Shown here: piece after piece, positions 1 to 10,431 of the stretch
How the letters are laid out: every line of letters begins with the position of its first letter
Numbering within the stretch: position 1 is the stretch's first letter
Origin: Desulfuromonadaceae bacterium
GTDB lineage: Bacteria; Desulfobacterota; Desulfuromonadia; Geobacterales; Pseudopelobacteraceae
Length of the DNA: 64,000 nt
Direction of reading: 5' to 3'
NCBI GenBank assembly: GCA_028688955.1
Contig: JAQTXD010000007.1
Span: 1-64,000 of the forward strand
Notes under the pieces: generated by a model
What the model was told of the DNA's origin: nothing
Database searches by the model: none
Seen by the model: the letters and a program-made list of their open reading frames with translations, nothing else
Program-made: the position numbers and the translations under genes

Positions 1-248
1 GTGCCGTATTTATTGCCATGTACTTCAGCCCACTCAGCAAACGCGTCTTCCGCCACCATGGCGTCAAATACCTCAGGAGTTACAAAATGGTACGCCTCAC
101 CCTCAATTTCACCCGGTCGTGATGCGCGGGTTGTATAACTGACAGACTCCTTCATATCAGGAAATGTCTTGAACAGTTCCCGGCAGAGAGACGTTTTTCC
201 GGCTCCGGAGGGGGCCGATAGAATCAGGATCAAACCTTCACGTTTCAT
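1..248 (-). CDS. gmk: Guanylate kinase, partial (N-terminal part)
   Basis: Guanylate kinase phosphorylates GMP to GDP in the cytosol. Reading back from the ATG at 248 gives MKREGLILILSAPSGAGKTS, with the P-loop GAGKTS, followed by the GMP-binding segment YTTRASRPGE. The gene runs off the left edge, so only about 82 of roughly 205 residues are present. The ORF track missed it because it is truncated. It lies 66 bases downstream of yicC on the same strand, the usual yicC-gmk order. The small remA/DUF370 gene that often sits between them in related bacteria is absent here. Confidence 0.93.
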   Translation of the reverse strand, partial: MKREGLILILSAPSGAGKTSLCRELFKTFPDMKESVSYTTRASRPGEIEGEAYHFVTPEVFDAMVAEDAFAEWAEVHGNKYG

Positions 249-314
249 GGGACGAACCCCTTACAATAAAATATGGCGTAAAACAAATCAGGATTTTGTT
301 CAAACAGAAGCGGC

Positions 315-1193
315 TTACTCGACATTCTGTACCTGTTCCCGCATTTTCTCCATTTCAGCCTTAATCTGAATGACCAACGTCGTAATTCCGGCATCATTTG
401 ATTTTGAACCGATTGTGTTTACCTCTCGATTCATCTCCTGCATCAGAAAATCAAGCTTGCGACCGACCGGTTCAGAACTATTGAGAGCCTCGTCAAATTG
501 ATTAAAATGACTTGAAAGCCGGACCAGTTCCTCCGTAACATCGGATCGATCAGCCAAAAACGCAACTTCCTGTGCCAAGCGACCGGCATCAATATCAGCG
601 CCATCCAGAAGCTGTTCCAGGCGAATCTTTAATTTTTGCTGGTATTCAGTCACCACCAGAGGAGTCCGCTCACCTATCTGGGTTGACCAGTCGGCTATCT
701 GTCCTCTTCTGGCCTGAAGATCTCTGGCAAGAGCCTCACCTTCGACAGTCCGCATCTCATTCAGCGCATAGACAGCAGTTCGTACCGCCTCAAGAAGTTG
801 TGGCTGCAGTTCCGTTTCATCAACCGCCCCAGCAGCCTCTTTCATGACCCCTTTTTGTGTCATAATAAACGATGGTGCGGCATCCTGCGGGAGATTAAGT
901 TCTTTTGCCACGCGGGTATAGGCGTCAAAATATCCCCGGGCAACCGCCATGTCGAGTTGAGGAGCAAAAGAAGCGGCAGATGTTTCATCCCACTGTACGG
1001 AAATATCAATCTTTCCCCGCTTGAGGACGGCTGCAGCCTGCCGTTTGATCTCATTTTCAAACGCGTAAAACAGCCGCGGCAGACGCACTGATATTTCACC
1101 ATAGCGATGATTTACTGAGCGAATCTCCACCAGAAAGGTGCCATGTAATGTTGCTGCTTCACCTTTACCATACCCCGTCATACTTTTCAGCAT
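315..1193 (-). CDS. yicC: YicC family endoribonuclease-like protein
   Basis: A YicC/YloC family protein of 292 residues, the normal family length. It starts with the hallmark MLKSMTGYGKGEA and includes the family segment EIRSVNHRY. The C-terminal DUF1732 region carries ELVRLSSHFNQF and GRKLDFLMQEMNREVNTIGSK, followed by the closing helix. E. coli YicC is known as an RNase that acts on small RNAs; that role is inferred here by family. AGGAGA lies eight bases before the ATG. It is transcribed toward gmk and is probably cotranscribed with it. Confidence 0.93.
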   Translation of the reverse strand: MLKSMTGYGKGEAATLHGTFLVEIRSVNHRYGEISVRLPRLFYAFENEIKRQAAAVLKRGKIDISVQWDETSAASFAPQLDMAVARGYFDAYTRVAKELNLPQDAAPSFIMTQKGVMKEAAGAVDETELQPQLLEAVRTAVYALNEMRTVEGEALARDLQARRGQIADWSTQIGERTPLVVTEYQQKLKIRLEQLLDGADIDAGRLAQEVAFLADRSDVTEELVRLSSHFNQFDEALNSSEPVGRKLDFLMQEMNREVNTIGSKSNDAGITTLVIQIKAEMEKMREQVQNVE

Positions 1194-1217
1194 TGATACA
1201 ATCTCCTATAAACAAGA

Positions 1218-1253
1218 CATAAGCCCCACGTACAGCGGCACGAGGGGCTTATG
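1218..1253 (-). terminator. Hairpin between fumarase and yicC
   Basis: A perfect 10-bp stem (CATAAGCCCC / GGGGCTTATG) lies 20 bases past the fumarase stop. The T-tract on the minus strand is weak (TCTTG), so termination may be partial. Confidence 0.6.
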
Positions 1254-1273
1254 AGCAGGACTATGTAGTTAAT

Positions 1274-2899
1274 TTATAAACCGAGTTGCTTGAAGAAATC
1301 GGTTCCCTTATCATCTACCAGAATGAACGCAGGGAAATTCTCCACTTCAATTTTCCAGACCGCTTCCATCCCCAGTTCGGGGAAGTCGATACATTCGACC
1401 TTCTTTATATTCTCTTCAGCCAGAACAGCGGCAGGGCCGCCAATTGATCCGAGATAGAACCCGCCATATTTTTTACAGGCGTCAGTCACCTGCTGACTCC
1501 GGTTCCCCTTGGCTATCATGATCAAAGAGCCACCTTTTGACTGGAGCTCATCAACGTATGAATCCATGCGCCCTGCGGTAGTGGGGCCAAACGAACCTGA
1601 TGGCTTGCCTGCCGGTGTTTTAGCAGGACCGGCATAGTAGATCGGATGATTGAGAAGATATTCGGGAAGCGCTTTACCACTGTCCATGATCTCTTTGAAT
1701 TTGGCATGGGCAATGTCACGTCCGACCACAATAGTACCGGAAAGCAGCAGTGGAGTAGATACCGGATGTTTGGACAGCTCCGCCAGAATTTCTTTCATCG
1801 GTTTATTCAGGTCAATTTTAACCCCGTGCTCATGTTTTCCGCGATACTGTTCAGGAATCAGACGCCCCGGGTTACGGTCCATCTCCTCCACAAACAGGCC
1901 GTCCCTGGTAATTTTTGCCTTGATATTACGGTCAGCAGAGCAGGAAACCGCCATGCCGACAGGGCAGGAAGCCCCATGACGTGGCAGACGGATTACCCGA
2001 ACGTCGTGAGCGAAATACTTACCGCCGAATTGGGCACCAATGCCTAGTTTCTGCGCAGCTTCCAGCAGTTTGTTCTCCAGATCAATATCCCGGAAAGCCT
2101 GACCATGCTCATTGCCCGCCGTCGGCAATCCGTCAAGTTCCTTGGCTGTCGCCAGCTTGACCGTTTTCATGCAGGCATCTGCGGATGTTCCGCCGATAAC
2201 AAAGGCGATGTGATAGGGAGGACATGCAGCTGTTCCGAGATATTTCATCTTTTCTACCAGAAACTTGAATAACTTGTCCGGCGTCAGAAGGGCTTTGGTT
2301 TCCTGATACAGCATGGTTTTGTTGGCAGAACCGCCCCCTTTTGCCATGAAAACAAATTTATAGTAATCGCCCTCAGTAGCCAGAATATCTATCTGGGCAG
2401 GCAGGTTGGTACCGGTATTTATCTCTTCGTACATGTCAAGCGCAACAGTCTGCGAATAGCGGAGATTTTCTTCCGTATAAGTTTTATAGATGCCCTTTGA
2501 GAGCCATTGCTCATCCTTGACACCGGTCCAGATCTGCTGTCCCTTCTTGGCTGCAACCGTGGCAGTACCGGTATCCTGACAGACCGGAAGGTCAAATCCG
2601 GCTGCTATTTCGGCATTGCGCAGGAATGCCAGGGCAACGCCCTTATCGTTCATGGAAGCTTCCGGGTCGCTCAATATTTTAGCTACCTGCTCATTGTGGG
2701 CAGGGCGAAGCAGGAAGGAAACATCACGCATTGCTTCATTGGCAAGGATTGAGAGGGCTTCCGGGCATACCCTCACGACATCGGTATCGGCAAACTTCTC
2801 AACCAGAATATATTTTTCTGAACCTTCTATTTTACGGTATTTCGTTTCATCTTTCGCAAGCGGGAACGGATCCTGATAAACAAACGGTTTGACAGACAT
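1274..2899 (-). CDS. fumA: Class I fumarate hydratase (iron-sulfur)
   Basis: A [4Fe-4S] class I fumarase interconverting fumarate and malate in the TCA cycle. The fused alpha-beta form has about 541 residues, as in FumA/FumB. Recognisable parts are [11 protein letters not shown] near the N-terminus, [16 protein letters not shown] in the middle, [15 protein letters not shown] at the junction of the domains, and the C-terminal TTAGRMDSY and IGGPAAVLA segments. The ORF track begins 14 codons earlier, but AGGAGAG sits six bases before the ATG at 2899 (MSVKPFVYQ), so I chose that start. The gene is monocistronic, with its own promoter and a TGTATACA palindrome upstream. Confidence 0.94.
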   Translation of the reverse strand: MSVKPFVYQDPFPLAKDETKYRKIEGSEKYILVEKFADTDVVRVCPEALSILANEAMRDVSFLLRPAHNEQVAKILSDPEASMNDKGVALAFLRNAEIAAGFDLPVCQDTGTATVAAKKGQQIWTGVKDEQWLSKGIYKTYTEENLRYSQTVALDMYEEINTGTNLPAQIDILATEGDYYKFVFMAKGGGSANKTMLYQETKALLTPDKLFKFLVEKMKYLGTAACPPYHIAFVIGGTSADACMKTVKLATAKELDGLPTAGNEHGQAFRDIDLENKLLEAAQKLGIGAQFGGKYFAHDVRVIRLPRHGASCPVGMAVSCSADRNIKAKITRDGLFVEEMDRNPGRLIPEQYRGKHEHGVKIDLNKPMKEILAELSKHPVSTPLLLSGTIVVGRDIAHAKFKEIMDSGKALPEYLLNHPIYYAGPAKTPAGKPSGSFGPTTAGRMDSYVDELQSKGGSLIMIAKGNRSQQVTDACKKYGGFYLGSIGGPAAVLAEENIKKVECIDFPELGMEAVWKIEVENFPAFILVDDKGTDFFKQLGL

Positions 2900-3032
2900 C
2901 GGTACTCTCCTTTTTAGTAGGTTAGAAGTTATATTCTCCATTTTTCTGAAAGAGAATAACTTTGGTAACGCACGTACCCTGTTTATCCTGACGAAGTGGT
3001 GGGTGGTCGATATATGGCACCGATCGCAATAG

Positions 3033-3040
3033 TGTATACA
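3033..3040. promoter_or_regulatory. TGTATACA palindrome upstream of fumarase
   Basis: The perfect palindrome TGTATACA sits 15 bases downstream of a candidate -10 (TACTAA) and about 134 bases before the fumarase start. The same 8-mer lies at the acnB and satP promoters in this window. Candidate repressor operator; the regulator is unknown. Confidence 0.45.
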
Positions 3041-3055
3041 GGTGCCGGAGATAGT

Positions 3056-3084
3056 TTAGTAATGCAATCAGCCGTATAAATCAA
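3056..3084 (-). promoter_or_regulatory. Candidate sigma70 promoter of fumarase
   Basis: TTGATT, a 17-base spacer, then TACTAA on the minus strand. The -10 hexamer matches the one proposed for satP. Assigned by eye only. Confidence 0.4.
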
Positions 3085-3099
3085 GGCAAAATTATTCTA

Positions 3100-3561
3100 T
3101 TAGAGACAGAAGCAGCGAAGTAGTTTGACCCCGTCTTTAAAGAGCACCTGCATCTTATTCGGAACGGTAACCGTTTTCACGACACCAATACCGAATGTCG
3201 GGTGGAGTATCAGACGTTTGGCAACGTATCGATTATTCATGTCATAGGGGAGTGCCTTGTCAGCATCAAACGTCGGGGCGAGTGACGCCCACTCTTCACG
3301 CTCGACTTCTGCCGGGTCTCTTTTCGATACGCGAGGGGTTGCGGATGTTGCTCGCGGCTTTGTTACCGCAGTTTTCTTGGGGGCTTTCGCCTCTTTAGCC
3401 GTTGGTGGCGCATGATAGTTATGCACGCCATTACAGGTGTTGCATTCAACACGGACGACCTTTCCCTCAACCATGGCAACTATTCTGTGGTTCAGGATTT
3501 CACGGCATTTTGTGCATCGTGCTTCAATAATATCGCCGGCGGATAGAACTCTTGTAGTCAT
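3100..3561 (-). CDS. Small zinc-ribbon protein with C-terminal HPxFGxG motif
   Basis: I do not recognise a named family for this 153-residue protein. The N-terminus has two CxxC pairs (CTKCREI and CNTCNG), a likely zinc ribbon. The middle is a Lys/Ala/Pro-rich linker (about residues 53-85). The C-terminus has HPTFGIGVVKTV followed by MQVLFKDGVKLLRC, which resembles the small beta-barrel HxxFGxGxV motif found at the end of UvrD/Rep-type helicases and in CarD-like RNA polymerase contacts. A nucleic-acid or RNA polymerase interaction is an inference only. AGGA lies five bases before the ATG. It stands alone between fumarase and the paaK-like gene. Confidence 0.75.
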   Translation of the reverse strand: MTTRVLSAGDIIEARCTKCREILNHRIVAMVEGKVVRVECNTCNGVHNYHAPPTAKEAKAPKKTAVTKPRATSATPRVSKRDPAEVEREEWASLAPTFDADKALPYDMNNRYVAKRLILHPTFGIGVVKTVTVPNKMQVLFKDGVKLLRCFCL

Positions 3562-3624
3562 CTGTTTCCTTTTTACTGCGCAGTTATTTCGTTACACTCA
3601 AACGATCAAAATTAAACATCCAGC

Positions 3625-3665
3625 AAAAAAGCCGCTTGTCAGCATCACTGCTGGTGAGCGGCTTT
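3625..3665 (-). terminator. Rho-independent terminator after the paaK-like gene
   Basis: The minus strand reads AAAGCCGCT...AGCGGCTTTTTT. The outer stem is reinforced by an inner CAGCA/TGCTG stem, and a run of six Ts follows. It lies 27 bases past the ligase stop. Confidence 0.8.
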
Positions 3666-3691
3666 ACATAAAAATTTAAAACTGTACGATA

Positions 3692-5002
3692 CTAGACCAC
3701 CCGTTTATCGATGACTCTCTCGGCTTTCCCCTCATGACGAGGAATGCTGTTCGGTTCTACGAGCTTCACTGTTACGCCAACACCAAGAACCGAGTCAATC
3801 TTTTTCCCGACCATATCAAGGAATGCCCGCTGTTTTTTCATCTCGTCGAAGAAAATATTCTCCCGCACCTCGATGCACACCTCGAGAACATCCAGAGCAC
3901 CTTTGCGGTCGACTACAAGCTGATAGTGTGGCTCACACCCTTCTATGGCAACCAGGACCTCTTCAATTTGAGACGGGAAAACGTTAACACCCTTGATAAT
4001 CAGCATATCATCAGAGCGCCCCATGGTTTTCTTCATCCTCGTCATAGTCCGGCCACAGAGGCACTCCGTACGGTCGAGGCTCGTAATATCACGCGTCCGA
4101 TAGCGAATCATCGGAAAGGCTTCCTTGCTGATTGTTGTCAGAACCAGTTCACCGACACTACCGGGTGGGAGCACCTGACAGGTTTCAGGATCGATTATTT
4201 CGGCTATAAAAGCATCCTCAGAGATATGCATGCCGGTCTTGTAGCGGCATTCACCCGCAACCCCCGGACCCATAATTTCGGAGAGACCATAATTGTCTGT
4301 CGCGCTGATCATAAGTCGTGATTCAATTTCGGCACGCAGCGCTTCCGACCAGGGTTCCCCACCAAAAAGGCCGACCTTGAGTGAAAGTGACTGCGGATCA
4401 ATGCCCTGCTTATCAAGCAGGTCCGCAAGAGTAATCGCATAACTTGGAGTGCAGACAAGAGCAGTTGTCTTGTAGTCCTGCATGATCATGATCTGCTTGT
4501 TACTGTTCCCGCCACTCATCGGAATGACGGCAGCTCCAATTGTCTCAGAGCCGTAATGCATACCAAACCCGCCTGTAAACATGCCATACCCGAATGCTAT
4601 CTGCACGACATCATCGTGAGTAACTCCGGCCGACGTCATAATACGTGCCACCAGATTCGACCACATTTTCAGATCATTTTTTGTGTACCCGACAACGGTC
4701 GGTTTTCCGGTCGTCCCGGACGAAGAATGGATACGGACTACTTCACGCAACGGAACGGCAAACATGCCGTAGGGATAATTAACACGGAGATCTTCCTTCG
4801 TCGTAAAAGGAAGCTTCGAAAGGTCCTCCAATGAAGTGACATCTTCGGGAACAATGCCGAGTTCATTGAATTTTGTGCGATAGCAGGGAACATTTTTATA
4901 CACACGATTCATCGTTGCCTGAAGTCGCTCCAACTGGAGCTGCTCAAGCTCTTCCCGAGGCATACATTCGTGCTGAGAGTCCCATATTTGGTTTGACTGC
5001 AT
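3692..5002 (-). CDS. paaK: Phenylacetate-CoA ligase family protein
   Basis: A PaaK-family AMP-forming aryl-acid CoA ligase of about 436 residues. It has the ATP-binding P-loop [15 protein letters not shown], the family segment [27 protein letters not shown] in the adenylate site, YRTRDIT, and the C-terminal [20 protein letters not shown]. The ORF track begins five codons earlier, but GAGG lies nine bases before the ATG at 5002 (MQSNQIWD). It is 29 bases downstream of proS and may share its transcript. No other aromatic-degradation genes are nearby. In Geobacter-like bacteria such ligases can also serve in branched-chain 2-oxoacid oxidation clusters, so the substrate is open. Confidence 0.88.
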   Translation of the reverse strand: MQSNQIWDSQHECMPREELEQLQLERLQATMNRVYKNVPCYRTKFNELGIVPEDVTSLEDLSKLPFTTKEDLRVNYPYGMFAVPLREVVRIHSSSGTTGKPTVVGYTKNDLKMWSNLVARIMTSAGVTHDDVVQIAFGYGMFTGGFGMHYGSETIGAAVIPMSGGNSNKQIMIMQDYKTTALVCTPSYAITLADLLDKQGIDPQSLSLKVGLFGGEPWSEALRAEIESRLMISATDNYGLSEIMGPGVAGECRYKTGMHISEDAFIAEIIDPETCQVLPPGSVGELVLTTISKEAFPMIRYRTRDITSLDRTECLCGRTMTRMKKTMGRSDDMLIIKGVNVFPSQIEEVLVAIEGCEPHYQLVVDRKGALDVLEVCIEVRENIFFDEMKKQRAFLDMVGKKIDSVLGVGVTVKLVEPNSIPRHEGKAERVIDKRVV

Positions 5003-5031
5003 GGTAGAAATCCTCACGATTGCGTTGGAGG

Positions 5032-6762
5032 CTATGCTGCGCGGTCCAATGCTGCATCTATCAAATTTTTAACTGTTGCCGTCACTTCTTCCAGTGCGAG
5101 AGACAAGACTTCACCGGTCGAACGGATTTTCAGCTCAACCTTCCCCTCAGCCAGACCTTTACTGCCGACAACCACCCGGAGAGGAATACCGATCAGGTCA
5201 TTATCTTTAAATTTGACGCCGGGACGTTCATCACGGTCATCAAAGAGAACCTCGATACCGAGCTTTTCAAGGCAGAAGTAAATTTCCTCGGCAGCTGCCA
5301 TAACGCCGGTATCTTTGGTGTTTACCGCAACGACAGAACAATGAAAGGGGGCAATCGGCAGAGGAAATACTATGCCGTTTTCATCATGATTCTGTTCAAT
5401 AGCGGCAGCGACGGTCCGACCTATACCGATGCCGTAACACCCCATGAATATGATCTGCTCCCTGCCGTTGGCATCGAGATATGTCGCATTAAGGGCTTTC
5501 GAATACTTGGTTCCCAGCTTGAACACGTGTCCGACTTCTATCCCGCGCCACATTTCAAGCTTTCCGTCTGCGCAGCGTGGACAGGCATCACCGGCTGCAA
5601 CGGTACGGATGTCTACAAATTCGGTAACAGCAAAATCGCGGCCACAAGAGGCATTTACAAAATGCTGATCCTTCTCATTGGCGCCAACCACAACCGACGT
5701 CATGCCCAGGACCACCCTGTCAGCAACAACCGGAATATCCTTTTTAAGTCCTATCGGCCCAAGAAAACCGACTGGCGACCCGGTACAGGCAAAAATCTGC
5801 TCTTCGGTAGCCATTTGAATATCATCCCATCCAAGATGGTTCTTAAGTTTAAGCTCATTCAGGTCGTGGTCACCACGCAGAAGAGCCATCACCAGGTCTC
5901 CCGCATCGGATGCATACACAAGTGTTTTAACAGTTTTATCCGCTGCAATATTCAGAAAGGCGGCAACATCGGCTATGGTTTTCATTTCCGGTGTTAAAAC
6001 TTTTTGTAATGGTTCAACAGCTGCATCTGATTGTACTGTAAATAAAGGTGATTCTGCTTTTTCAACATTTGCCGCATATCGACATGCATCACAGGAGACG
6101 ATAGCGTCTTCTCCCGAATCGGCAAGAACCATGAACTCATGGGAAGATGAACCGCCAATGCTGCCGGTATCAGCTTCGACAGCGCGAAAATCAAGTCCAC
6201 ACCGTTCGAAAATACGCATATAGGCGTCATACATTTTACTGTAGGAGAGATCTGCAGCGTCACTGTCAACATCAAATGAGTAGGCATCCTTCATGATGAA
6301 CTCACGACCACGCATCAAGCCGAAACGGGGGCGAATTTCGTCACGGAACTTGGTTTGAACCTGATAAAAATTGATCGGCATCTGACGATAGCTTTTTATC
6401 TCACGCCGCACCATATCCGTAATGACCTCTTCGTGAGTCGGCCCCATACAAAACTCGGCATCCTTACGGTCCTTGAAGCGCAGCAGCTCCTTGCCGTAAA
6501 ATGCCCAGCGCCCCGACTCCTGCCACAACTCGGCAGGCTGAACGCTCGGCATCAGCATCTCGATCGCATCAGCCCTGTTCATCTCTTCGCGGACGATGTT
6601 CTCAAACTTGCGAATCGAGCGCAGTCCGAGGGGAAGATAATTATAGATACCAGAAGCAAGCTTGCGGATCATCCCGGCTCTCAACATCAGCTGGTGTGAG
6701 ATAACTTCGGCGTCGGAAGGTGTCTCCTTGATGGTAGGAATAAAATAGCGTGAATAGAGCAT
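5032..6762 (-). CDS. proS: Prolyl-tRNA synthetase
   Basis: Class II aminoacyl-tRNA synthetase charging tRNA-Pro, bacterial type with the inserted editing domain, about 576 residues. Motif 2 includes [21 protein letters not shown], preceded by GPTHEEVIT. The editing insertion occupies about residues 225-400, and motif 3 is [16 protein letters not shown]. The anticodon-binding domain ends the protein. The track start is a GTG three codons earlier that sits only two bases from AGGA, so the ATG at 6762 ([10 protein letters not shown]) is preferred. It lies 13 bases downstream of a small response regulator gene, in the apparent ispG-regulator-proS-paaK direction. Confidence 0.95.
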   Translation of the reverse strand: MLYSRYFIPTIKETPSDAEVISHQLMLRAGMIRKLASGIYNYLPLGLRSIRKFENIVREEMNRADAIEMLMPSVQPAELWQESGRWAFYGKELLRFKDRKDAEFCMGPTHEEVITDMVRREIKSYRQMPINFYQVQTKFRDEIRPRFGLMRGREFIMKDAYSFDVDSDAADLSYSKMYDAYMRIFERCGLDFRAVEADTGSIGGSSSHEFMVLADSGEDAIVSCDACRYAANVEKAESPLFTVQSDAAVEPLQKVLTPEMKTIADVAAFLNIAADKTVKTLVYASDAGDLVMALLRGDHDLNELKLKNHLGWDDIQMATEEQIFACTGSPVGFLGPIGLKKDIPVVADRVVLGMTSVVVGANEKDQHFVNASCGRDFAVTEFVDIRTVAAGDACPRCADGKLEMWRGIEVGHVFKLGTKYSKALNATYLDANGREQIIFMGCYGIGIGRTVAAAIEQNHDENGIVFPLPIAPFHCSVVAVNTKDTGVMAAAEEIYFCLEKLGIEVLFDDRDERPGVKFKDNDLIGIPLRVVVGSKGLAEGKVELKIRSTGEVLSLALEEVTATVKNLIDAALDRAA

Positions 6763-6775
6763 TGAGGTCACTTTC

Positions 6776-7183
6776 CTATGGGTTCGTTAGCAGGTTGTAT
6801 TTTAGAAGCATGATTTTAAGTGTTTCGCGCTGAAACGGCTTGACAATATAGTCATCGCAGCCGTTGTCCAGAATGGCATGTGTGATATCACTGGTTGAGC
6901 CGCTTGCTGATATCATAAAAATTGTGGTGCGTATGCAACCGGCTATGGGAAGCGATTCCTCACGAGCACGAATGAGTCCAACCATCTCATGACCACTCAT
7001 TTCGGGCATTTCAACATCCGAACAGATGAGATCAAACGGATGCCCGTCAGCAATTGCCTTTTCAAAAAGTTCATATCCAGCCCGTCCGTTGTCTGCGGTG
7101 CTGCATACTGCAAACTCTGACATGAATTCTTCGAGAATTACACAGCTCAATTTATCGTCATCAACAATAAGAAACTTTTTCAC
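6776..7183 (-). CDS. Single-domain response regulator (CheY-like)
   Basis: A stand-alone receiver domain of about 135 residues. It has the acidic pocket FLIVDDDKLSC, the phosphoacceptor region LICSDVEMPEMSG, and the conserved lysine in IVKPF. No output domain follows, so it probably signals by protein contact. The track ORF starts about 80 codons too early, inside ispG. GAGGAG lies eight bases before a GTG at 7183 (VKKFLIVDDD), which fits the family start. It sits 16 bases after ispG and 13 before proS, so it is probably cotranscribed with both; the partner kinase is not in this window. Confidence 0.85.
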   Translation of the reverse strand: MKKFLIVDDDKLSCVILEEFMSEFAVCSTADNGRAGYELFEKAIADGHPFDLICSDVEMPEMSGHEMVGLIRAREESLPIAGCIRTTIFMISASGSTSDITHAILDNGCDDYIVKPFQRETLKIMLLKYNLLTNP

Positions 7184-7199
7184 GGAGAAGGCTCCTCGG

Positions 7200-8246
7200 C
7201 TACAGCTTACTGATTTCTTCCAAAAGTGCATCTGCAAGCATGTTTTCCGGAACTTTGCGAATAATTTCACCATGGCGGAAGACGAGGCCCTCTCCATTTC
7301 CACCGGCAATACCGACATCCGCTTCACGGGCCTCGCCTGGTCCATTAACGGCGCACCCCATAACCGCAACCGTAATTTCCTTGTCAACTCCCTGCAGTCG
7401 TCTCTCAACATCCTCCGCAACACGGATCAGGTCAATCTGACATCTCCCGCAGGTGGGACAGGAGACAAAGTTTACTCCTCGCTGGCGTAGACCAACCGCT
7501 TTAAGTATATCATACCCGACCCGGACCTCGTCTTTCGGCTCGCCGGTCAACGATACCCTCATTGTATCGCCTATACCGTCCGCAAGCAAAATACCGAGCC
7601 CGACTGATGACTTGATCGTCCCGGAAAAAAGTGTTCCCGCTTCAGTAATTCCAATATGCAGCGGGTAGTCCGAACGTTCCGAGAAAAGTCGATATGCGGC
7701 GACAGTCTTCATAACATCTGAAGCTTTAAGAGATATCTTGATCTCCTGATAATTCAGATCCTCAAGAATGCGAATATGTCCCATGGCTGATTCAACCATC
7801 GCCTCAGCAGACGGGTGTCCGTATTTGACAAGCAGTTCTTTTTCAAGTGAACCGGCATTGACACCGATCCTGATAGGAACTTTACGCTCGGCTGCGGATG
7901 CAACAATTTCAGAAACTTTCCATTTTTCGCCGATATTTCCCGGGTTAAGGCGTAGACCATCTATTCCACCTTCAAGAACCTGCAGCGCCAGTTTGTAGTC
8001 AAAATGAATGTCGGCAACTACCGGAATAGGACTCATCCTCTTTATCTGCGCCAACGCACGAGCAGCAGCCATATCGGGTACCGCGCATCGGACAATTTCA
8101 CACCCGACATCCGCAAGTTCATTGATCTGGGCACTGGTGGCAGATATATCCCGGGTATCTGTGCAGCACATGGATTGTACGGTACAGGGTGCAGTACCGC
8201 CGATAGCAATTCTGCCGATATGTATTTGCCTGGTTAATTTTTTCAT
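7200..8246 (-). CDS. ispG: 4-hydroxy-3-methylbut-2-enyl diphosphate synthase
   Basis: IspG (GcpE) makes HMBPP from MEcPP in the MEP isoprenoid pathway, using a [4Fe-4S] cluster. The protein has about 348 residues. It shows IGGTAPCTVQSM at the N-terminus, VADIHFDYKLAL, GLRLNPGNIG, and the cluster-binding C-terminal part with CPTCGRC and GCAVNGPGEA. The ORF track uses a TTG six codons upstream; the ATG at 8246 (MKKLTRQIHIG) is the more usual start, but neither has a strong ribosome site. It begins the ispG-regulator-proS run. Confidence 0.94.
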   Translation of the reverse strand: MKKLTRQIHIGRIAIGGTAPCTVQSMCCTDTRDISATSAQINELADVGCEIVRCAVPDMAAARALAQIKRMSPIPVVADIHFDYKLALQVLEGGIDGLRLNPGNIGEKWKVSEIVASAAERKVPIRIGVNAGSLEKELLVKYGHPSAEAMVESAMGHIRILEDLNYQEIKISLKASDVMKTVAAYRLFSERSDYPLHIGITEAGTLFSGTIKSSVGLGILLADGIGDTMRVSLTGEPKDEVRVGYDILKAVGLRQRGVNFVSCPTCGRCQIDLIRVAEDVERRLQGVDKEITVAVMGCAVNGPGEAREADVGIAGGNGEGLVFRHGEIIRKVPENMLADALLEEISKL

Positions 8247-8449
8247 GGCCGGCCATACTGCCAAAGACCTACGGAAAAGTCAAGAACAGCACATAGTTGC
8301 TAACAAAAGAGACAGTTCTTCGAATGCCTGTCGTGTGTGACACATTCAGACTGGACTCACAGTCAGCAGGTATGATAGATTCACACGCAATACAATAAAT
8401 GCTGAATAAACAATAAAATATATCGCCATTCCCGGATAAGAACATACAC

Positions 8450-10291
8450 GTGCTGATCACTCTTGTTTCAATTCACCCGTATCCCTCCCCGCAATCAATT
8501 CCACTGGCAGCTGCGTTTCTTAAAGCGTATGCACGCACGAGTGATGTTCCGATCAACCTTGCTGATTTTTTTCTTGGAGACTCGCCAAGCGCATGCGCAT
8601 CGATTGTTGCAGCATCCGACCCGACAGCGGCCGGCTTTTCAATGTATGTATGGAATCGCGATCTCTGCTGCAAGGTTGCAGCCGAGATAAGGCGATGTAA
8701 CCCCTCCACTCTGCTTTTTTGCGGCGGACCGGAAGTCACTGCCGACCCAAAATCCATCATCGACTTGGGTGTCTTCGATTTTATTATCGTAGGCGAAGGT
8801 GAAATTCCGTTTTTATTCGTCTCTCAGGCCCTGTTGCGCGGAGATGATATTTCAGGAATCCCCGGCATCATGGTCCCCGGCTCACCGCTGATTCCGCCCC
8901 CCTCTCCTGTTTCAGATATGGACTCCATTCCTTCTCCCTATCTGACAGGAATAATCGATGTTCGCACCTATCCAGGGATTCTTTGGCAATTATCACGCGG
9001 ATGCAGCTTTACCTGTGATTTCTGTTTTGATTCGCGCGGCATACATGGCGTTCGTCATTTTTCACTCGAACGGGTGGAATCCGAACTGCGCCATTTTGCG
9101 GCGACCGGCATACAACAGATATTCGTCCTTGATTCAACCTTCAATGTCAACCCAGAACGTGCCAAAACCATTTTGCGCATGATACGGAAGATCGCGCCGG
9201 ACATTCACTTTCATTTTGAAGTCCGGAATGAATTCATTGATCGAGAAATGGCCCGCCTCTTTTCACAGATTGCCTGTTCATTACAAATTGGCCTCCAAAG
9301 CGCGGATAAGGGAGTTCTCAAAATGGTCGGCCGGTCTTTCAATATGGCTGATTTTACCACTAAGGTCGGTCTGTTGAACGAAAGCGGTGCGGTTTTTGGT
9401 TTTGATCTGATTTACGGATTGCCGGGAGATTCTCTCGACGTATTTTGCCGCTCATTGAACTACGCCCTGTCACTCTACCCGAACCATCTTGATATTTTTC
9501 CACTTGCTGTCTTGCCCGGCACAAAATTGGCTTTACAGGGCAAGCAACTCGGCTTGTGCTGGAATCCAAGCCCTCCCTACGTACTCACGTCAACCGCCAG
9601 TTTCAGCTGTGCTGATATGACAGCAGCCGGCGATCTTGCCGCAGCGTGTGACATTTTTTATACTCGCGGCAAAGCGGTAGCATGGTTTAACGCTGTGGCA
9701 GAGTCCCTTCGCATGAAACCGGCTGAGATACTTCAGACATTCAGCCTCTGGCTCAATAATGAATTCGGACGAAGGATAATTGAGTCTGACGTGACGGACG
9801 AAGAAATCGGTGCGATGCAGCAACGTTTTCTCAAACATCTGCTGCATGCAAAAAAAGCAAAAAAATATCTGCCTCTCATTCTTGATCTGCAAAACTATCA
9901 CTATCAGTATGCTGCAGTACTGCTTGCGCCCGGACCGGAAGCATCTGCACGTATCCGGACGCCGGCAAATCCGTGCGAATCTTCCTTCAGGCTCTCCCCA
10001 TCTGCGAGACTTGCGAGTTTCACCTATGAAATAGAGGAGCTCCTGGAATGTGGTGAACCGCGGATTGCCTGGATGTACGAACATTTGCAAAAATCAGGAT
10101 CCCAAGCGGTTTTATACAGCCATAAAGGTGTGGTTTGCACCGAATCGCTGGCGCCACCATATATGATCCTGCTGGGACAGATTCGCGACAGGGCAGATAG
10201 AATTAACGTGTCGGACTCGGGGCTTACACACTCTGAAGCTACTGAATTTCTGATTTTTGCACTTCAGGAGGGCATCATTGAGCCTGCCTGA
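8450..10291 (+). CDS. B12-binding radical SAM protein (DUF4080-like C-terminus)
   Basis: A 613-residue radical SAM enzyme of the cobalamin-binding class. The N-terminal part (about 1-130) looks like a B12-binding Rossmann domain. The radical SAM barrel (about 175-390) holds the cluster motif CSFTCDFC and a [15 protein letters not shown] segment. The C-terminal 200 residues resemble DUF4080. The substrate is unknown for this group. The start is GTG with no clear Shine-Dalgarno, so it is uncertain; an upstream alternative is not evident. It stands between divergent ispG and prs without obvious operon partners. Confidence 0.85.
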   Translation: MLITLVSIHPYPSPQSIPLAAAFLKAYARTSDVPINLADFFLGDSPSACASIVAASDPTAAGFSMYVWNRDLCCKVAAEIRRCNPSTLLFCGGPEVTADPKSIIDLGVFDFIIVGEGEIPFLFVSQALLRGDDISGIPGIMVPGSPLIPPPSPVSDMDSIPSPYLTGIIDVRTYPGILWQLSRGCSFTCDFCFDSRGIHGVRHFSLERVESELRHFAATGIQQIFVLDSTFNVNPERAKTILRMIRKIAPDIHFHFEVRNEFIDREMARLFSQIACSLQIGLQSADKGVLKMVGRSFNMADFTTKVGLLNESGAVFGFDLIYGLPGDSLDVFCRSLNYALSLYPNHLDIFPLAVLPGTKLALQGKQLGLCWNPSPPYVLTSTASFSCADMTAAGDLAAACDIFYTRGKAVAWFNAVAESLRMKPAEILQTFSLWLNNEFGRRIIESDVTDEEIGAMQQRFLKHLLHAKKAKKYLPLILDLQNYHYQYAAVLLAPGPEASARIRTPANPCESSFRLSPSARLASFTYEIEELLECGEPRIAWMYEHLQKSGSQAVLYSHKGVVCTESLAPPYMILLGQIRDRADRINVSDSGLTHSEATEFLIFALQEGIIEPA

Positions 10292-10341
10292 CGCGTCACC
10301 CTCTCCACACTCCACTCAAGCGCACTCACATTCGAAAGTGG

Positions 10342-10370
10342 TTGCATTCCAGAATTTTCTTTAGTATAAC
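10342..10370 (+). promoter_or_regulatory. Candidate sigma70 promoter of prs
   Basis: TTGCAT, a 17-base spacer, then TATAAC, about 62 bases before the prs start. The -10 is good and the -35 is weak. Confidence 0.4.
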
Positions 10371-10431
10371 TCTCATTTCTTTTGCACGTGTTTTCTACTT
10401 TGCCCCTGTTTTGAAAGGTTATTCGATCGCC

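Noticed and set aside
5020-5997. 325-residue plus-strand ORF opposite proS
   Set aside because: Shadow of proS; no domain or ribosome site.
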